Source: Sphingomonas parva (ex Maeng et al. 2020)
GTDB taxonomy: Bacteria; Pseudomonadota; Alphaproteobacteria; Sphingomonadales; Sphingomonadaceae
Length of the DNA: 64,000 nt
Reading direction: 5' to 3'
NCBI RefSeq assembly: GCF_004564275.1
Contig: NZ_SPDV01000003.1
Span: forward strand, 62,001-126,000
Each line of letters begins with the position of its first letter. Within the stretch, counting starts at the first letter, position 1. The translations under genes were made by a program, and so were the position numbers. Below are positions 1 through 8,622 of this stretch, piece by piece. The notes beneath the pieces are model-generated. The model worked only from the letters and a program-made list of their open reading frames with translations. It did not search any database and was not told the origin of the DNA.

Positions 1-1
1 G

Positions 2-1456
2 GCTTCGGAGCTGCTCCAGATCACCAACCGGATGATCAGGACGGTCCCCGAGGTGCAGACGGTATTCGGCAAGGCGGGGCGCGCCGAGACCGCCACCGAT
101 CCCGCGCCAATCGAGATGTTCGAGACGACGATCCAGCTCAAGCCCAAGGCCGAATGGCGGGCCGGAATGACGATGGACAAGATCATCGCCGAGCTCGACC
201 AGCGGGTCAGAGTCCCCGGCCTCGCCAACGTCTTCGTCCAGCCGATCCGCAACCGGATCGACATGCTCGCTACGGGGATCAAGAGCCCGGTCGGCATCAA
301 GGTCTCGGGCGCCGATCTCGCGACGCTGGATCGGCTGGGCGCGCAGATCGCCGGCGTCGTGAAATCGGTCCCCGGGGCGAGCTCCGCGATCTCGGACCGG
401 ATCCTGGGCGGACGCTACGTCAACATCGAGATCGATCGGCTTGCGGCGGCCCGCTACGGCCTGTCAATCAAGGACGTCCAGAGCACCGCCGCGGCCGCGA
501 TCGGCGGAATGCCCATCGACGAGAAACTGGAGGGGCTGGCGCGCTTCCCGATCAACGTCCGCTTCCCGCGCGAGCGGCGGGACAGCGTCGAGACGATCCG
601 CGCGCTGCCGATCGTCACCACGACCGGCGCGATCGTCCCGCTCGGCATGGTCGCGCGGGTCGAAGTCGCGAGCGGCCCCACGATGGTGAAGAGCGAGAAT
701 GCGAGGCCCTCCGTCTGGGTCTATGTCGACGTCCGCGACCGCGATCTCGTCGGCTTCGTCCACGCGGCACGCGCGAAGGTCGCCGGCCAGGTGCAGCTGC
801 CGCCCGGATATTCGGTGTCCTGGGCCGGGCAGTTCGAATATGCCGAGCGGGCGAAGCAACGGCTCGCGTGGATCGTGCCGGCGACAATCGGCATCATCTT
901 CCTGCTGCTGTTCCTGGCGTTCGGCCGCGCGCGCGAGGCGATGATCGTGCTCCTCACCCTGCCGTTCGCGCTCGTTGGTGGCGTCTGGCTGGTCTATTTG
1001 CTCGGCCACGCTTTCTCGGTCGCGACGGCGGTCGGCTTTCTCGCGCTCGCCGGCCTAGCCGCCGAGTTCGGCGTCATCATGCTCGTCTATCTCGACCGCG
1101 CCATCGAGGAGCGGGTGAAAGACGGCCGATTGGCCGGGGCGGGGGATCTCGACGACGCCCTCGTGGACGGGGCCGTCCTGCGCGTCCGGCCGAAGGCCAT
1201 GACCGTCGCCGTCATCCTCGCCGGCCTGGTCCCGCTGCTGGTCGGCGGCGGCACCGGCTCGGAGGTGATGCAGCGCCTCGCCGCGCCGATGATCGGGGGG
1301 ATGATCACCGCACCTTTGCTGTCGCTGTTCGTGCTGCCGGCCATCTACAGGCTGCTCGGCCCCGAACGGCTTGCGAGGCCGGCGCGAAGGCAACTCCGGA
1401 GCGAGCAGGACGTTGAAGTCGAGCCGGCCCCGCCGGCCTCGGTGAAGCCGACATGA
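2..1456 (+). CDS. cusA: CusA-type heavy-metal RND efflux pump, C-terminal part
   Basis: This is the C-terminal 484 residues of an inner-membrane RND pump; the 5' part lies outside the window and the frame is open from base 2. Together with an adaptor and an outer-membrane channel such pumps export Cu(I)/Ag(I). CusA-like signs are the porter-domain motif RIDMLATGIKSPVGIKV, the motif GPTMVKSENARPSVW, and the late membrane motif AAEFGVIMLVYLD. Met residues sit in the first two motifs, where E. coli CusA (from memory) has metal-binding methionines. The motif RYGLSIKDVQ carries Leu where I recall another CusA methionine, so metal preference could differ. It is distinct from the two CzcA proteins further on. 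The stop overlaps the next start (ATGA). The family is clear, the metal less so. Confidence 0.93.
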   Translation, partial: ASELLQITNRMIRTVPEVQTVFGKAGRAETATDPAPIEMFETTIQLKPKAEWRAGMTMDKIIAELDQRVRVPGLANVFVQPIRNRIDMLATGIKSPVGIKVSGADLATLDRLGAQIAGVVKSVPGASSAISDRILGGRYVNIEIDRLAAARYGLSIKDVQSTAAAAIGGMPIDEKLEGLARFPINVRFPRERRDSVETIRALPIVTTTGAIVPLGMVARVEVASGPTMVKSENARPSVWVYVDVRDRDLVGFVHAARAKVAGQVQLPPGYSVSWAGQFEYAERAKQRLAWIVPATIGIIFLLLFLAFGRAREAMIVLLTLPFALVGGVWLVYLLGHAFSVATAVGFLALAGLAAEFGVIMLVYLDRAIEERVKDGRLAGAGDLDDALVDGAVLRVRPKAMTVAVILAGLVPLLVGGGTGSEVMQRLAAPMIGGMITAPLLSLFVLPAIYRLLGPERLARPARRQLRSEQDVEVEPAPPASVKPT

Positions 1457-1815
1457 GACGTGCCCGAACCCTTCTGATCGTGCTGGCCGCGCTGCTTGGG
1501 CTGCTGATCCAGCCGACCGGCGGCGTGGTGGCCTCCGCGCTCGGGGCCAACCCTGCGGCCGAGGCATCCATGCCGTGTCACCCGACGCGCAATGATCTGC
1601 TCGATAACTGTTGCGGGTCCTGCGCTGCCACTATGCCGATCTGCGCGGCGAGTTCCGCCTGCGCATCAGTCACCGCCTTGCCTCTGCCGATGCGCCTCCA
1701 GGATGTGGATGGCCGAGCAGCGGGGGACCGGATGCAGCATGCGGTGAGAGCGTTGCACGGGCGCTCGATCGCACCCCCGTTACATCCTCCCAGCGGTTCG
1801 GATCAGATCGTCTGA
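1453..1815 (+). CDS. Small Cys-rich exported protein following cusA
   Basis: A 120-aa protein whose ATG overlaps the cusA stop by 4 bp (ATGA), so it is probably translationally coupled to the pump. It starts with a signal peptide (MRRARTLLIVLAALLG then a hydrophobic stretch). A Cys cluster follows at about residues 42-70 (MPCHP, NCCGSC, MPIC, SAC), the kind of pattern expected for a periplasmic soft-metal binder. The C-terminal half is low-complexity and Pro/His-rich. I do not recognise a named family. A metal-binding accessory of the Cus pump is inferred from position and cysteines only. Confidence 0.6.
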   Translation: MRRARTLLIVLAALLGLLIQPTGGVVASALGANPAAEASMPCHPTRNDLLDNCCGSCAATMPICAASSACASVTALPLPMRLQDVDGRAAGDRMQHAVRALHGRSIAPPLHPPSGSDQIV

Positions 1816-1900
1816 GAGCGCTATCCACCGCGGCCGGAGGACCGACCCTCCTGTGCGGCGACCGGATGGGCATTCGAACTCCTGCTCAAGGAAATTAGTC

Positions 1901-2236
1901 ATGACTAACCTGAGAATCGCCGCGTGCATCGCGGCTACCGTCGCTGCTGTCAGCGGCGCAAACAGTGACGCCGCCTCGCCCAGGGGCGCCGCGGCTCCTG
2001 CCGCAATTCAAAATAGACACTGCGCCTGGCAAGCACCTCAACAGTTTGGCCCCCGGGCGTCGGTGACCACGCCGGCGCGGACATGTGGGAAACCGAGTCC
2101 CCACGCGGAACCCGAATCGGCAATGCCAATGCGCAGCCGCCAAGCACATTGCAGCCGCACGACTTGGTATTGGCCCCATCGGTATGCCGAGCGCGCCCTG
2201 CCACCGGTCCGGATGCGAGTCCGAGAGCGCTGCTAG
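1901..2236 (+). CDS. Possible small exported hypothetical protein
   Basis: A 111-aa reading frame beginning MTNLRIAACIAATVAAVSG, which looks like a short signal peptide ending near an Ala-rich stretch. A purine-rich AAGGAAA lies about 8 bases before the ATG. Only the first 55-60 residues look protein-like; the C-terminal part (many R, P, S, C and W) resembles out-of-frame GC-rich DNA. The true gene may be shorter, or frameshifted near 2080. No family is recognised. Confidence 0.3.
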   Translation: MTNLRIAACIAATVAAVSGANSDAASPRGAAAPAAIQNRHCAWQAPQQFGPRASVTTPARTCGKPSPHAEPESAMPMRSRQAHCSRTTWYWPHRYAERALPPVRMRVRERC

Positions 2237-2393
2237 ATCCTCAAGCAGTGGACGCCGCCCCTCCGGCGGCGTCCGCTTCAGGGTCACGGGCTCCGGATCG
2301 GCTTGCGACGGCGTGCCCGGCAAGAGCTCGCCGCCATGTTGAACCTCGACAAGCGGCTCGAGATCGAACCTGATACCGATGGATGGTCAGCGT

Positions 2394-2912
2394 TCAGGCG
2401 CCTTGGAGATGCCGCCTCGCCAGCCAGACCACCAGAGGCGGGAGGATCAACCACTGCAGGACCGGCGACAGACCGGCTCCGATCAGTGGCACCAGAGGCA
2501 TCATGCTCGAGTATCGCCAACCCCAGGACGCTGAGGTGGAGCTCGTTGCGAGATGCTCGATGACGACCGTGATCACCAGCCCGACGCCCATGAACACGAT
2601 GATGCCGCGACGATTCGGCTGCATCGGCCACGACGGTGTTCGTGCCGCGAGACACGCGGTGCAAAATGCGATGAAGGCGATGACGGCGTCGCCGACGGCC
2701 GCCCTGCTGCAGACGAGCACGCTGGTCCAGTGAGGCGCCGACGCCATTCCCTGGTACAGCGGCGCCTGAATCAGCTCCCAGGGGTAGTTGAGCAGAAACG
2801 CGAACATCATCACCGTTGCGCCCACTCGAGTGAATTGTCGCAGGGCTCGCGCGTCCGTTTTCAATTGCTCGCCCGTTTGATGGCAGTGCGGTTTCGCGCC
2901 ACAGTGATACAC
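2394..2912 (-). CDS. Small integral membrane protein
   Basis: A protein of up to 172 aa with about four hydrophobic segments (around MMFAFLLNYPWELIQAPLYQ, the AVIAFIAFCTACLAA region, IIVFMGVGLVITVVIEHLA and VLQWLILPPLVVWLA). The NYPWE..QAPLY and WGWRYSSMMP stretches look like conserved membrane-protein motifs. The start is uncertain; an internal Met near residue 35, just before the first membrane segment, is possible. It lies convergent to the upstream cus genes and next to the MerR regulator on the same strand. Function unknown. Confidence 0.6.
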   Translation of the reverse strand: MYHCGAKPHCHQTGEQLKTDARALRQFTRVGATVMMFAFLLNYPWELIQAPLYQGMASAPHWTSVLVCSRAAVGDAVIAFIAFCTACLAARTPSWPMQPNRRGIIVFMGVGLVITVVIEHLATSSTSASWGWRYSSMMPLVPLIGAGLSPVLQWLILPPLVVWLARRHLQGA

Positions 2913-3076
2913 TCCATCAGCGAGGGGAAGTTCGGCCCGGCCGTTGATATCCGCGCGAGCTGCGAAATCTGCCCTCGAGCCAGCGACGTGCCGCGCGGAG
3001 CATAGTGCCGCTGGTCGTCATCCGACGAACCGTCCGGCATTTCCGGCGTCTGCGCAATCCGAATCCTGACACGCGG

Positions 3077-3481
3077 CTATGCCCCGGCATCGGTGATCGC
3101 CTCGATGACCCGACAGTCCGCCATCCGACCCCCAGAACAGGTCGTGGCAATCTGCTGCAGTTCGTCTCGCAGAGACGTCAATCTCGAGATCCGAGCCTCG
3201 ACCTCTGCCAGATGACGCCGCGCGATCTCTTCTGCTTCGGCGCAATCGCGATCGGGCTGGTCCGACAAGGAGATCAAGGACCGCAGCTCGTCGATCGAGA
3301 AGCCGAGCTCGCGTCCGTGACGGATGAACGCCAGGCGCCGAACCTCGCCTTCCTCATAGGTCCGCCGGCCTGACTCGGTCCGCGCCGCCCGCGGCATCAA
3401 GCCGATATCCTCGTAGAAACGGATCGTGTTGACCTTCGTGCCGGTCCGGCGCGCGAGATCCCCGATCATTAGCCGCGACAT
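3077..3481 (-). CDS. MerR-family metal-responsive regulator (PbrR/CadR/ZntR-like)
   Basis: A 134-aa activator with the typical N-terminal winged helix (MIGDLARRTGTKVNTIRFYE), dimerisation helix and C-terminal metal-binding loop. Cys80, Cys115 and Cys123 are present. A cysteine near position 79 plus a C-x7-C loop is the arrangement known for divalent-metal sensors of the ZntR/CadR/PbrR branch, whereas CueR lacks the first one. The start was placed at the ATG at 3481 because the MerR domain begins there, although the frame stays open further upstream. Its operator lies directly upstream and a second copy precedes the CDF/PbrT operon, so it probably controls both and itself. The metal is inferred to be Pb, Cd or Zn. 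Confidence 0.9.
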   Translation of the reverse strand: MSRLMIGDLARRTGTKVNTIRFYEDIGLMPRAARTESGRRTYEEGEVRRLAFIRHGRELGFSIDELRSLISLSDQPDRDCAEAEEIARRHLAEVEARISRLTSLRDELQQIATTCSGGRMADCRVIEAITDAGA

Positions 3482-3486
3482 CGCTC

Positions 3487-3517
3487 TTGCTCCTCCAGTG
3501 ACTGGAGCATCTAGAAC
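3487..3517 (+). promoter_or_regulatory. MerR-type promoter/operator, methyltransferase side
   Basis: On the plus strand TTGCTC (-35), a 19-bp spacer and TAGAAC (-10) can be read. The spacer contains the perfect palindrome CTCCAGTGACTGGAG apart from its central base. Overlong 19-bp spacers with this CTCCAGT-ACTGGAG dyad are the hallmark of promoters under-twisted by MerR proteins. The orientation points to the methyltransferase at 3576; the regulator gene starts 6 bp away on the other strand, so it is probably autoregulated. Confidence 0.8.
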
Positions 3518-3575
3518 CTCGTGGGTGCGATTCATAGCACCGGCGGGATAAGGGCAGAATGTCGAGGACCGTAAT

Positions 3576-4223
3576 TTGCCGTTCACTCCGGCTCTGGGCC
3601 GGCCGGAGCTCACCGGATGGTACGATGCGGCCATTCGCGTGCTGGCACGGGAGCGCGCCTGGCGATACGCACTGCTCAAGCAGGTCGCGCCGCGCGACGG
3701 AGAAATCATTCTCGACGTCGGCTGTGGAACCGGGACGTTCGCGATCATGCTGAAGAAGGCGGCACCGGGCGCACATATCATTGGCCTCGATCCTGACCAT
3801 CATGTCCTGGCCATCGCCGCTGACAAGGCAGCGCGCGCTGGGGCCACCATCGATTGGCGCCACGGATCTGCGAGCGACGCGGCGCAGCTCGAAGGAACGG
3901 TCGACAAAGCCGTCTCCAGCCTCGTCTTCCACCAGGTCCCCGTTTCCGCGAAATGCGCCGGAATTGCCGCCATGTTCGAGGCCGTACGCTCTGGAGGTGA
4001 GGTTCATATCGCCGACTACGCGACACAGCCGACGGGCCTGATGCGGATGCTGTTTCGAATGACCGTTCAGATGCTCGATGGAATCGCCGACACGGGCGCA
4101 AATGCCAACGGAGCGCTGGAGCGAATCCTTCGCGAGCACCAAGGGGCGGATGCGCGGTCGGCTCAGGTCTTTCGCGCCGCGACGGGTGCGATCAGCCTGT
4201 TCCAAGCGGACAAGCGGCCCTAG
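3576..4223 (+). CDS. Class I SAM-dependent methyltransferase
   Basis: A 215-aa soluble protein with the Rossmann-fold methyltransferase motif I ILDVGCGTGTF (about residues 46-56), an acidic end of beta-2 (IIGLDPD) and a motif-IV region (DKAVSSLVFHQV). It is transcribed divergently from the MerR gene, from a promoter with the MerR dyad, so metal-induced expression is likely. The substrate is not evident. Ubiquinone/menaquinone-type and metalloid methyltransferases share this fold, and no cysteine triad like that of ArsM is seen. Its place in a lead-type operon is unusual; methylation of a thiol, lipid or metal species would be speculation. Confidence 0.85.
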   Translation: MPFTPALGRPELTGWYDAAIRVLARERAWRYALLKQVAPRDGEIILDVGCGTGTFAIMLKKAAPGAHIIGLDPDHHVLAIAADKAARAGATIDWRHGSASDAAQLEGTVDKAVSSLVFHQVPVSAKCAGIAAMFEAVRSGGEVHIADYATQPTGLMRMLFRMTVQMLDGIADTGANANGALERILREHQGADARSAQVFRAATGAISLFQADKRP

Positions 4224-4246
4224 TTGAGACCAGTTCGCAATACCGT

Positions 4247-4277
4247 TTGATCCTCCAGTAGGTGGAGGTTGTAAGGG
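4247..4277 (+). promoter_or_regulatory. MerR-type promoter/operator before the CDF-PbrT operon
   Basis: TTGATC (-35), a 19-bp spacer beginning CTCCAGTAGGTGGAG, and TAAGGG (-10). The dyad matches the operator at 3487-3517, so the same MerR protein should act here. The -10 hexamer ends only 7 bp before the ATG at 4285, which puts the expected transcription start at or next to the start codon. Confidence 0.82.
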
Positions 4278-4284
4278 CCGGCGA

Positions 4285-4917
4285 ATGGAGAACGAATCAG
4301 GCGGCTGCGGCTGCACCGGCGACACCAAGCGCGCCGAAACAGACCCGGCCTATCGGCGCGCGCTGTGGTGGGTAGTCATCCTCAACGTGGGCTTCGGCCT
4401 TTGCGAGATCGTGGGCGGCTTCCTCGCCAACAGTCAGGCTCTGAAGGCCGACGCGCTCGACTTTCTCGGCGACGGTTCGATCACCTTCGTCGGCCTGCTC
4501 GCGCTGGGATGGGCGGCGAGCACGCGTGCGAAGGTCGCGATGACCCAAGGCCTTTTCCTCGGAGCGCTCGGCCTGTGGGTGCTTGGCATGGCTCTCTGGC
4601 GCGCCCTCACCGCGACCCCGCCGGAGGCAGAGCTGATGGGCGGCATCGGGATCGTGGCGCTCGCCGTCAACGTCACCGCGGCGCTTATCCTTGCACGCTT
4701 TCGTCACGGCGGCGACGCCCAAGCCCGGGCCATCTGGCTTTTCTCGAGGAACGACGCCCTCGCCAACATCGCCGTCATCTCCGCGGCGGCGCTGGTGTTC
4801 GCCCTGGACAGCGCATGGCCAGACATCGTCGTCGCGGCCGGCATCGCCATCCTCTTCCTGCAGTCCGCCTGGGAGATCCTCCACGACGCCCGCAAAGAGC
4901 TCCGGGAGCAACCATGA
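4285..4917 (+). CDS. CDF-like cation transporter of the lead operon
   Basis: A 210-aa inner-membrane protein with six predicted membrane segments and the CDF signature residues: DALDFLGDGS in the second segment and NDALANIAV in the fifth. It begins with a Cys-rich tip (SGGCGCTGDT) that could bind metal. At 210 aa it lacks the usual cytosolic C-terminal domain of CDF proteins, as seen in short CDF-like proteins of pbr-type clusters. It is the first gene behind the MerR promoter and overlaps pbrT by 4 bp (ATGA). Role: efflux of a divalent cation such as Pb or Zn, probably proton-driven. Confidence 0.88.
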   Translation: MENESGGCGCTGDTKRAETDPAYRRALWWVVILNVGFGLCEIVGGFLANSQALKADALDFLGDGSITFVGLLALGWAASTRAKVAMTQGLFLGALGLWVLGMALWRALTATPPEAELMGGIGIVALAVNVTAALILARFRHGGDAQARAIWLFSRNDALANIAVISAAALVFALDSAWPDIVVAAGIAILFLQSAWEILHDARKELREQP

Positions 4918-6860
4918 TTATCATCCGTTTCGTCCGGACGCTCGTCTTGTCGCTCCTTCTCCTCGGCATGTTCGCCGCACCGGCACAGGCAGAGACCGCA
5001 CCCGCGCAGACGATCTGGCGGCTCCTCGACTATATCGCGGTCGACTATCCCGGCGCGGTCACCGGCGGCCGCGTCGTCAACGAAGCCGAGTATGTGGAGA
5101 TGGTGGAATTCTCCGCCAGCGTTCGCGAGCGCCTCGGCCAGCTGCCTCCGCATCAGGCCCGTGCTGGCCTGCTCCGGGATGCTGCCGCTCTCCAGGCCGC
5201 CATCTCGGCGAAGGCCGAGCCCGCCGCAATCGCCGCGTCTTCCCGGCGCCTCGGTCGCGCGTTGCTGTCCGCCTACCCGGTACCGCTCGCGCCCAGCAGC
5301 ATCCCCGATCTCGGCCGAGGCGCGACTCTCTACGCGCAGAATTGCGCGAGCTGCCATGGTGCGCAGGGCGACGGCAGAGGCCCGGCAGCCGTTCGCATGG
5401 ACCCGCCGCCGATCGACTTCACCGACGAAAGCCGGGCGCGAGAGCGCAGCCTGTTCGGCCTCTACCAGGTCATTGAGCAAGGTCTTGAAGGCACGGCGAT
5501 GCCATCCTTTGCACATCTCTCGCCCGAGGATCGTTGGGCGCTTGCGTTTCACGTGGGCCGCTACGCCTATCCGGAAGGTCTGGCGTCGGGAGGTAGCGAG
5601 ATATTCCTTGAGGTCGGCGTCAGCAGCAAGGTTCCCGATCTGGCGGCGCTCGTTGCAATAACCCCGGCACAGCTCGAACAGGCCGTCGGAGCGGAGAAGG
5701 CGAAGGCAGTCACGGCATATCTGCGCGGTCATCCGGAAGAACTCTCCACCGGTTCCGCCGGTTCGCTCACTCTGGCCAAGGAGCGGCTCACCCAGGCGCT
5801 TTCCGCCTATGAGGCCGGAGATCGGACCGGGGCCACGGACCTGGCGCTTTCCGCCTACCTCGACGGCTTCGAACCAGTGGAACCCCTCCTCAGCGCGCGA
5901 GACGCCTCTCTGATGGGCGAGATCGAGGGCGCCATGGCGGAGCTCCGCTCCCGGATCGACCGCGGAATGCCCGCGGAGCAGGTCCGCGCACAGGTCGGCG
6001 AGGTCCGGAGCCTCTTCACCCAGGCTGAAGCTCAGCTCGGTCCGGAGAGCGCCAGCACCAGTTCCAGCTTCGTCGGAGCCTTCACGATCCTGCTGCGCGA
6101 AGGACTCGAGGCGCTTCTCATCGTCATCGCCATGGTCGCCTTCCTCCGCAAGGCGGAGCGCACCGACGTGATGGGCTATGTCCACTGCGGCTGGATCGCA
6201 GCGCTGGTCGCCGGAGCCGCCACCTGGGCTGCCGCCACCTACGTGATAGGAGTCAGCGGCGCGAGCCGCGAGCTCACCGAAGGCTTCGGATCGATATTCG
6301 CAGCCGTGGTTCTCCTGTCCGTCGGCATCTGGATGCACGGCAAGGCGCAGGCGGGCGCGTGGCAGCGCTACATTGCCGAGCGAATGTCCCACGCGTTGAC
6401 GAAGCGGTCGGCGTGGTTCCTGTTCGGGCTGACCTTCGTCGTCGTCTACCGAGAGGTCTTCGAAACGATCCTGTTCTACGCGACACTGTGGAGCCAGGGC
6501 AACGGCGGCGCCGTGCTGGCCGGAGCCGCGGTCGCGCTCGTCGTGCTCGCCATGGTGGCTGCGGCCATGCTGAAATACAGCCGAACCCTCCCGATTGCGA
6601 AGTTCTTCTCGTACAGCTCGGCACTGATCGCGGTTCTGGCGGTCGTGCTCGCCGGCAAGGGCGTAGCTGCCCTTCAGGAAGCAGGGCTGATCGACATCAG
6701 GCCGATGGCCTGGATCCCGCGTATTGGCATCCTGGGCCTGAGCCCGACCCGCGAGGCGGTCCTTGCCCAGGTCCTGACGCTCGCGCTTGTCCTGTTCGGC
6801 TTCTGGTATAACCGACGGTCATCGGCCGGGCAGAATGACCATGCGGCAGTGAGTTCTTGA
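4914..6860 (+). CDS. pbrT: PbrT-like fusion: cytochrome c domain plus FTR1-type permease
   Basis: A 648-aa protein with a signal peptide (to about residue 24, ending PAQAE), a periplasmic region with a class I haem motif CASCHG near residues 143-148 and a possible Met ligand (GTAMPSFAH), then a seven-helix FTR1/OFeT permease from about residue 385. The permease shows the two REGxE-type motifs, LREGLEALLI and YREVFETILF, which bind iron in Ftr1. This fusion is the architecture of PbrT, described as a Pb(II) uptake protein in Cupriavidus. The start overlaps the CDF stop (ATGA); the frame is open far upstream, but the signal peptide fixes this start. It could instead transport Fe. Confidence 0.88.
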   Translation: MIIIRFVRTLVLSLLLLGMFAAPAQAETAPAQTIWRLLDYIAVDYPGAVTGGRVVNEAEYVEMVEFSASVRERLGQLPPHQARAGLLRDAAALQAAISAKAEPAAIAASSRRLGRALLSAYPVPLAPSSIPDLGRGATLYAQNCASCHGAQGDGRGPAAVRMDPPPIDFTDESRARERSLFGLYQVIEQGLEGTAMPSFAHLSPEDRWALAFHVGRYAYPEGLASGGSEIFLEVGVSSKVPDLAALVAITPAQLEQAVGAEKAKAVTAYLRGHPEELSTGSAGSLTLAKERLTQALSAYEAGDRTGATDLALSAYLDGFEPVEPLLSARDASLMGEIEGAMAELRSRIDRGMPAEQVRAQVGEVRSLFTQAEAQLGPESASTSSSFVGAFTILLREGLEALLIVIAMVAFLRKAERTDVMGYVHCGWIAALVAGAATWAAATYVIGVSGASRELTEGFGSIFAAVVLLSVGIWMHGKAQAGAWQRYIAERMSHALTKRSAWFLFGLTFVVVYREVFETILFYATLWSQGNGGAVLAGAAVALVVLAMVAAAMLKYSRTLPIAKFFSYSSALIAVLAVVLAGKGVAALQEAGLIDIRPMAWIPRIGILGLSPTREAVLAQVLTLALVLFGFWYNRRSSAGQNDHAAVSS

Positions 6861-7100
6861 TCGCACGTGTAGTCTTCCTCGGGGGGAACTAGATCCGCGG
6901 TGCTTCAGCGCCTATGTGGCCTTTCGCCAGCCTGACGGCCCGATGTCGCCGATGAGGCCTGGTCTGGCTGATAGACGGTGCTCACCGGATTTGGGCTAGA
7001 TCTCGGAGACCTTGTTCGTCACCGCGAGCCACGTCCGGAATCAGCCACAGGTCGGCAGGCGCTGCAACAGCGGCCCCCGGTACGACGTCGCGGCTTCGCC

Positions 7101-8423
7101 TCACGATATCCGATCCAAAGATGTGGGTATCGTGGAATGCACGTTGCCGAACAGCCCAGCCCAAAACATTCGCAAGCGCTTGGCATTAAGCAGCGCAATG
7201 GCAACCGACAGGGCGATGTAGCCCCAGCCCAAGGCGGTAAGCGTAGCAATCGTTCGCGCTTCGTCAGTTCGGAAGCTGAAGGCGAGAACCACTTGCAGGC
7301 TGAACAGGATGACGAGCGCCACGGCGCCACCGACGCCAAGTCTGAGGCGGAGAAGAAGTGACAGACCGAACAGCGACTGCGCAGCAGTCAGGAAGAACTC
7401 CTCGTGCTGCCGGGAGTCCAGCGGAAGCGAGGACAGTGTTCCGGCGCCGACACTAAACGCGAGCGGCAGCATGCCGACGAGCAGCGTCCACTGGTTGATC
7501 TTGTCCGATATCATGGTCGTCATGCCCGCCGCGGCTCGTGCCGAAAGCACGAACAGCACCGCGACAGTGACTGCCGGAGCCTCGCTGGCGAGGGGCGCAA
7601 GCCACTGGATGAGCAGGAACTCGTCGATTCCGATCACGCGCCCCGCCTCAACCATCGATTCGGCGAACGGCTCGGCCGAGACGAAGATGACCGCGGCGGC
7701 GACGAGGGTAAGCAAGGCCATCAACGTCCACTGCGATCGGATCGGAAGGGCTTCGATCGCCGCTGCAAGCCCGGGCTCCGCAGCTTCTCGCTCCTCATCC
7801 TCGCCCTCCACCTTGGGAAGCGTGCTTACCCGCCAGATGTAGGCCGCGAAGATGCCGATCAGAACAAAGGCATCGAAGGGACCGATCCTGTCTCGCAGGA
7901 GGATGATGAACGCGTAGACCGTGGGCAGGAGAAGGAACGCGATTTCGACGCGATTCACTGGTGCCAGAGAGATCGCCTGTTCGCGCGTCCGCCACCAGTT
8001 CAACAGCACCAGCAGTGGCCAGGCGAGACCCACGAGCAGCCGGTTCGCGCCTGTCATGTTGGCAGCGGCGTAGTGGACGTACGGGGATTGGGGATTCTGG
8101 CCGGCTCTCCACGCATAGTAGATGTCGACCGCGTATTCCGGGAGGACGGTGATAAGAGCAACAACTGCGAGAATCAGCCCCGATGATATCTGCCCCTCCG
8201 CCGATTCCGCTCCCCAGGAGAGCATGAATCCCGCCGCAAGTATGGCAGTGCCGAAAAGGGCTGCATCGAGAACGGGATCCGGGCGGCTTCCCGTGAAGCG
8301 AAGATAGAGAGCGGGAAAGGTAGCGAGAAGCGCGACCGCGATCGAGATCCAAAGCTTCCGCAGATGCACCAACTTCCTCCTCTTCAATCGCTTGGCCGAC
8401 TCCAGTTCACCAAGACCCTGCAC
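7101..8423 (-). CDS. CaCA-superfamily cation exchanger (sodium/calcium exchanger-like)
   Basis: A 440-aa inner-membrane protein with ten or more hydrophobic segments arranged as two halves. Each half carries an alpha-repeat-like motif: ITVLPEYAVDIYYAW in the first and LASEAPAVTVAV in the second, with the acidic residues that bind cations in NCX/CAX proteins. An acidic cytosolic loop (EGEDEEREAAEPG) separates the halves. The first Met gives a basic N-terminus; a start at a later codon near VHLRKLW is possible. It is a single gene with about 240 bp of empty DNA on one side and 200 bp on the other. Likely role: Ca2+ or other divalent cation extrusion coupled to H+ or Na+. Confidence 0.82.
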   Translation of the reverse strand: MQGLGELESAKRLKRRKLVHLRKLWISIAVALLATFPALYLRFTGSRPDPVLDAALFGTAILAAGFMLSWGAESAEGQISSGLILAVVALITVLPEYAVDIYYAWRAGQNPQSPYVHYAAANMTGANRLLVGLAWPLLVLLNWWRTREQAISLAPVNRVEIAFLLLPTVYAFIILLRDRIGPFDAFVLIGIFAAYIWRVSTLPKVEGEDEEREAAEPGLAAAIEALPIRSQWTLMALLTLVAAAVIFVSAEPFAESMVEAGRVIGIDEFLLIQWLAPLASEAPAVTVAVLFVLSARAAAGMTTMISDKINQWTLLVGMLPLAFSVGAGTLSSLPLDSRQHEEFFLTAAQSLFGLSLLLRLRLGVGGAVALVILFSLQVVLAFSFRTDEARTIATLTALGWGYIALSVAIALLNAKRLRMFWAGLFGNVHSTIPTSLDRIS

Positions 8424-8622
8424 AGCCTACGTGGTCAGCCGGACCAGGCTGCCAAGCCTGCCGGGAACGCCGTAACGCACGACCGCCATGAGGAGCCGCA
8501 TCGCCCGACATGAGAGGCATGGTCAGCTGCTCGCCAAGCCTTTCTCGCAAAGGCGGTGCGTGGCGACCGACTAGGGCACGGGCCAACTATCACGACGTCA
8601 AAGGCCGAGAACAGATCGCAAA

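Noticed and set aside
4365-4913. N-terminal extension of the PbrT frame by 183 residues
   Set aside because: It overlaps the CDF gene in another frame, is Arg-rich, and the signal peptide begins at 4914.
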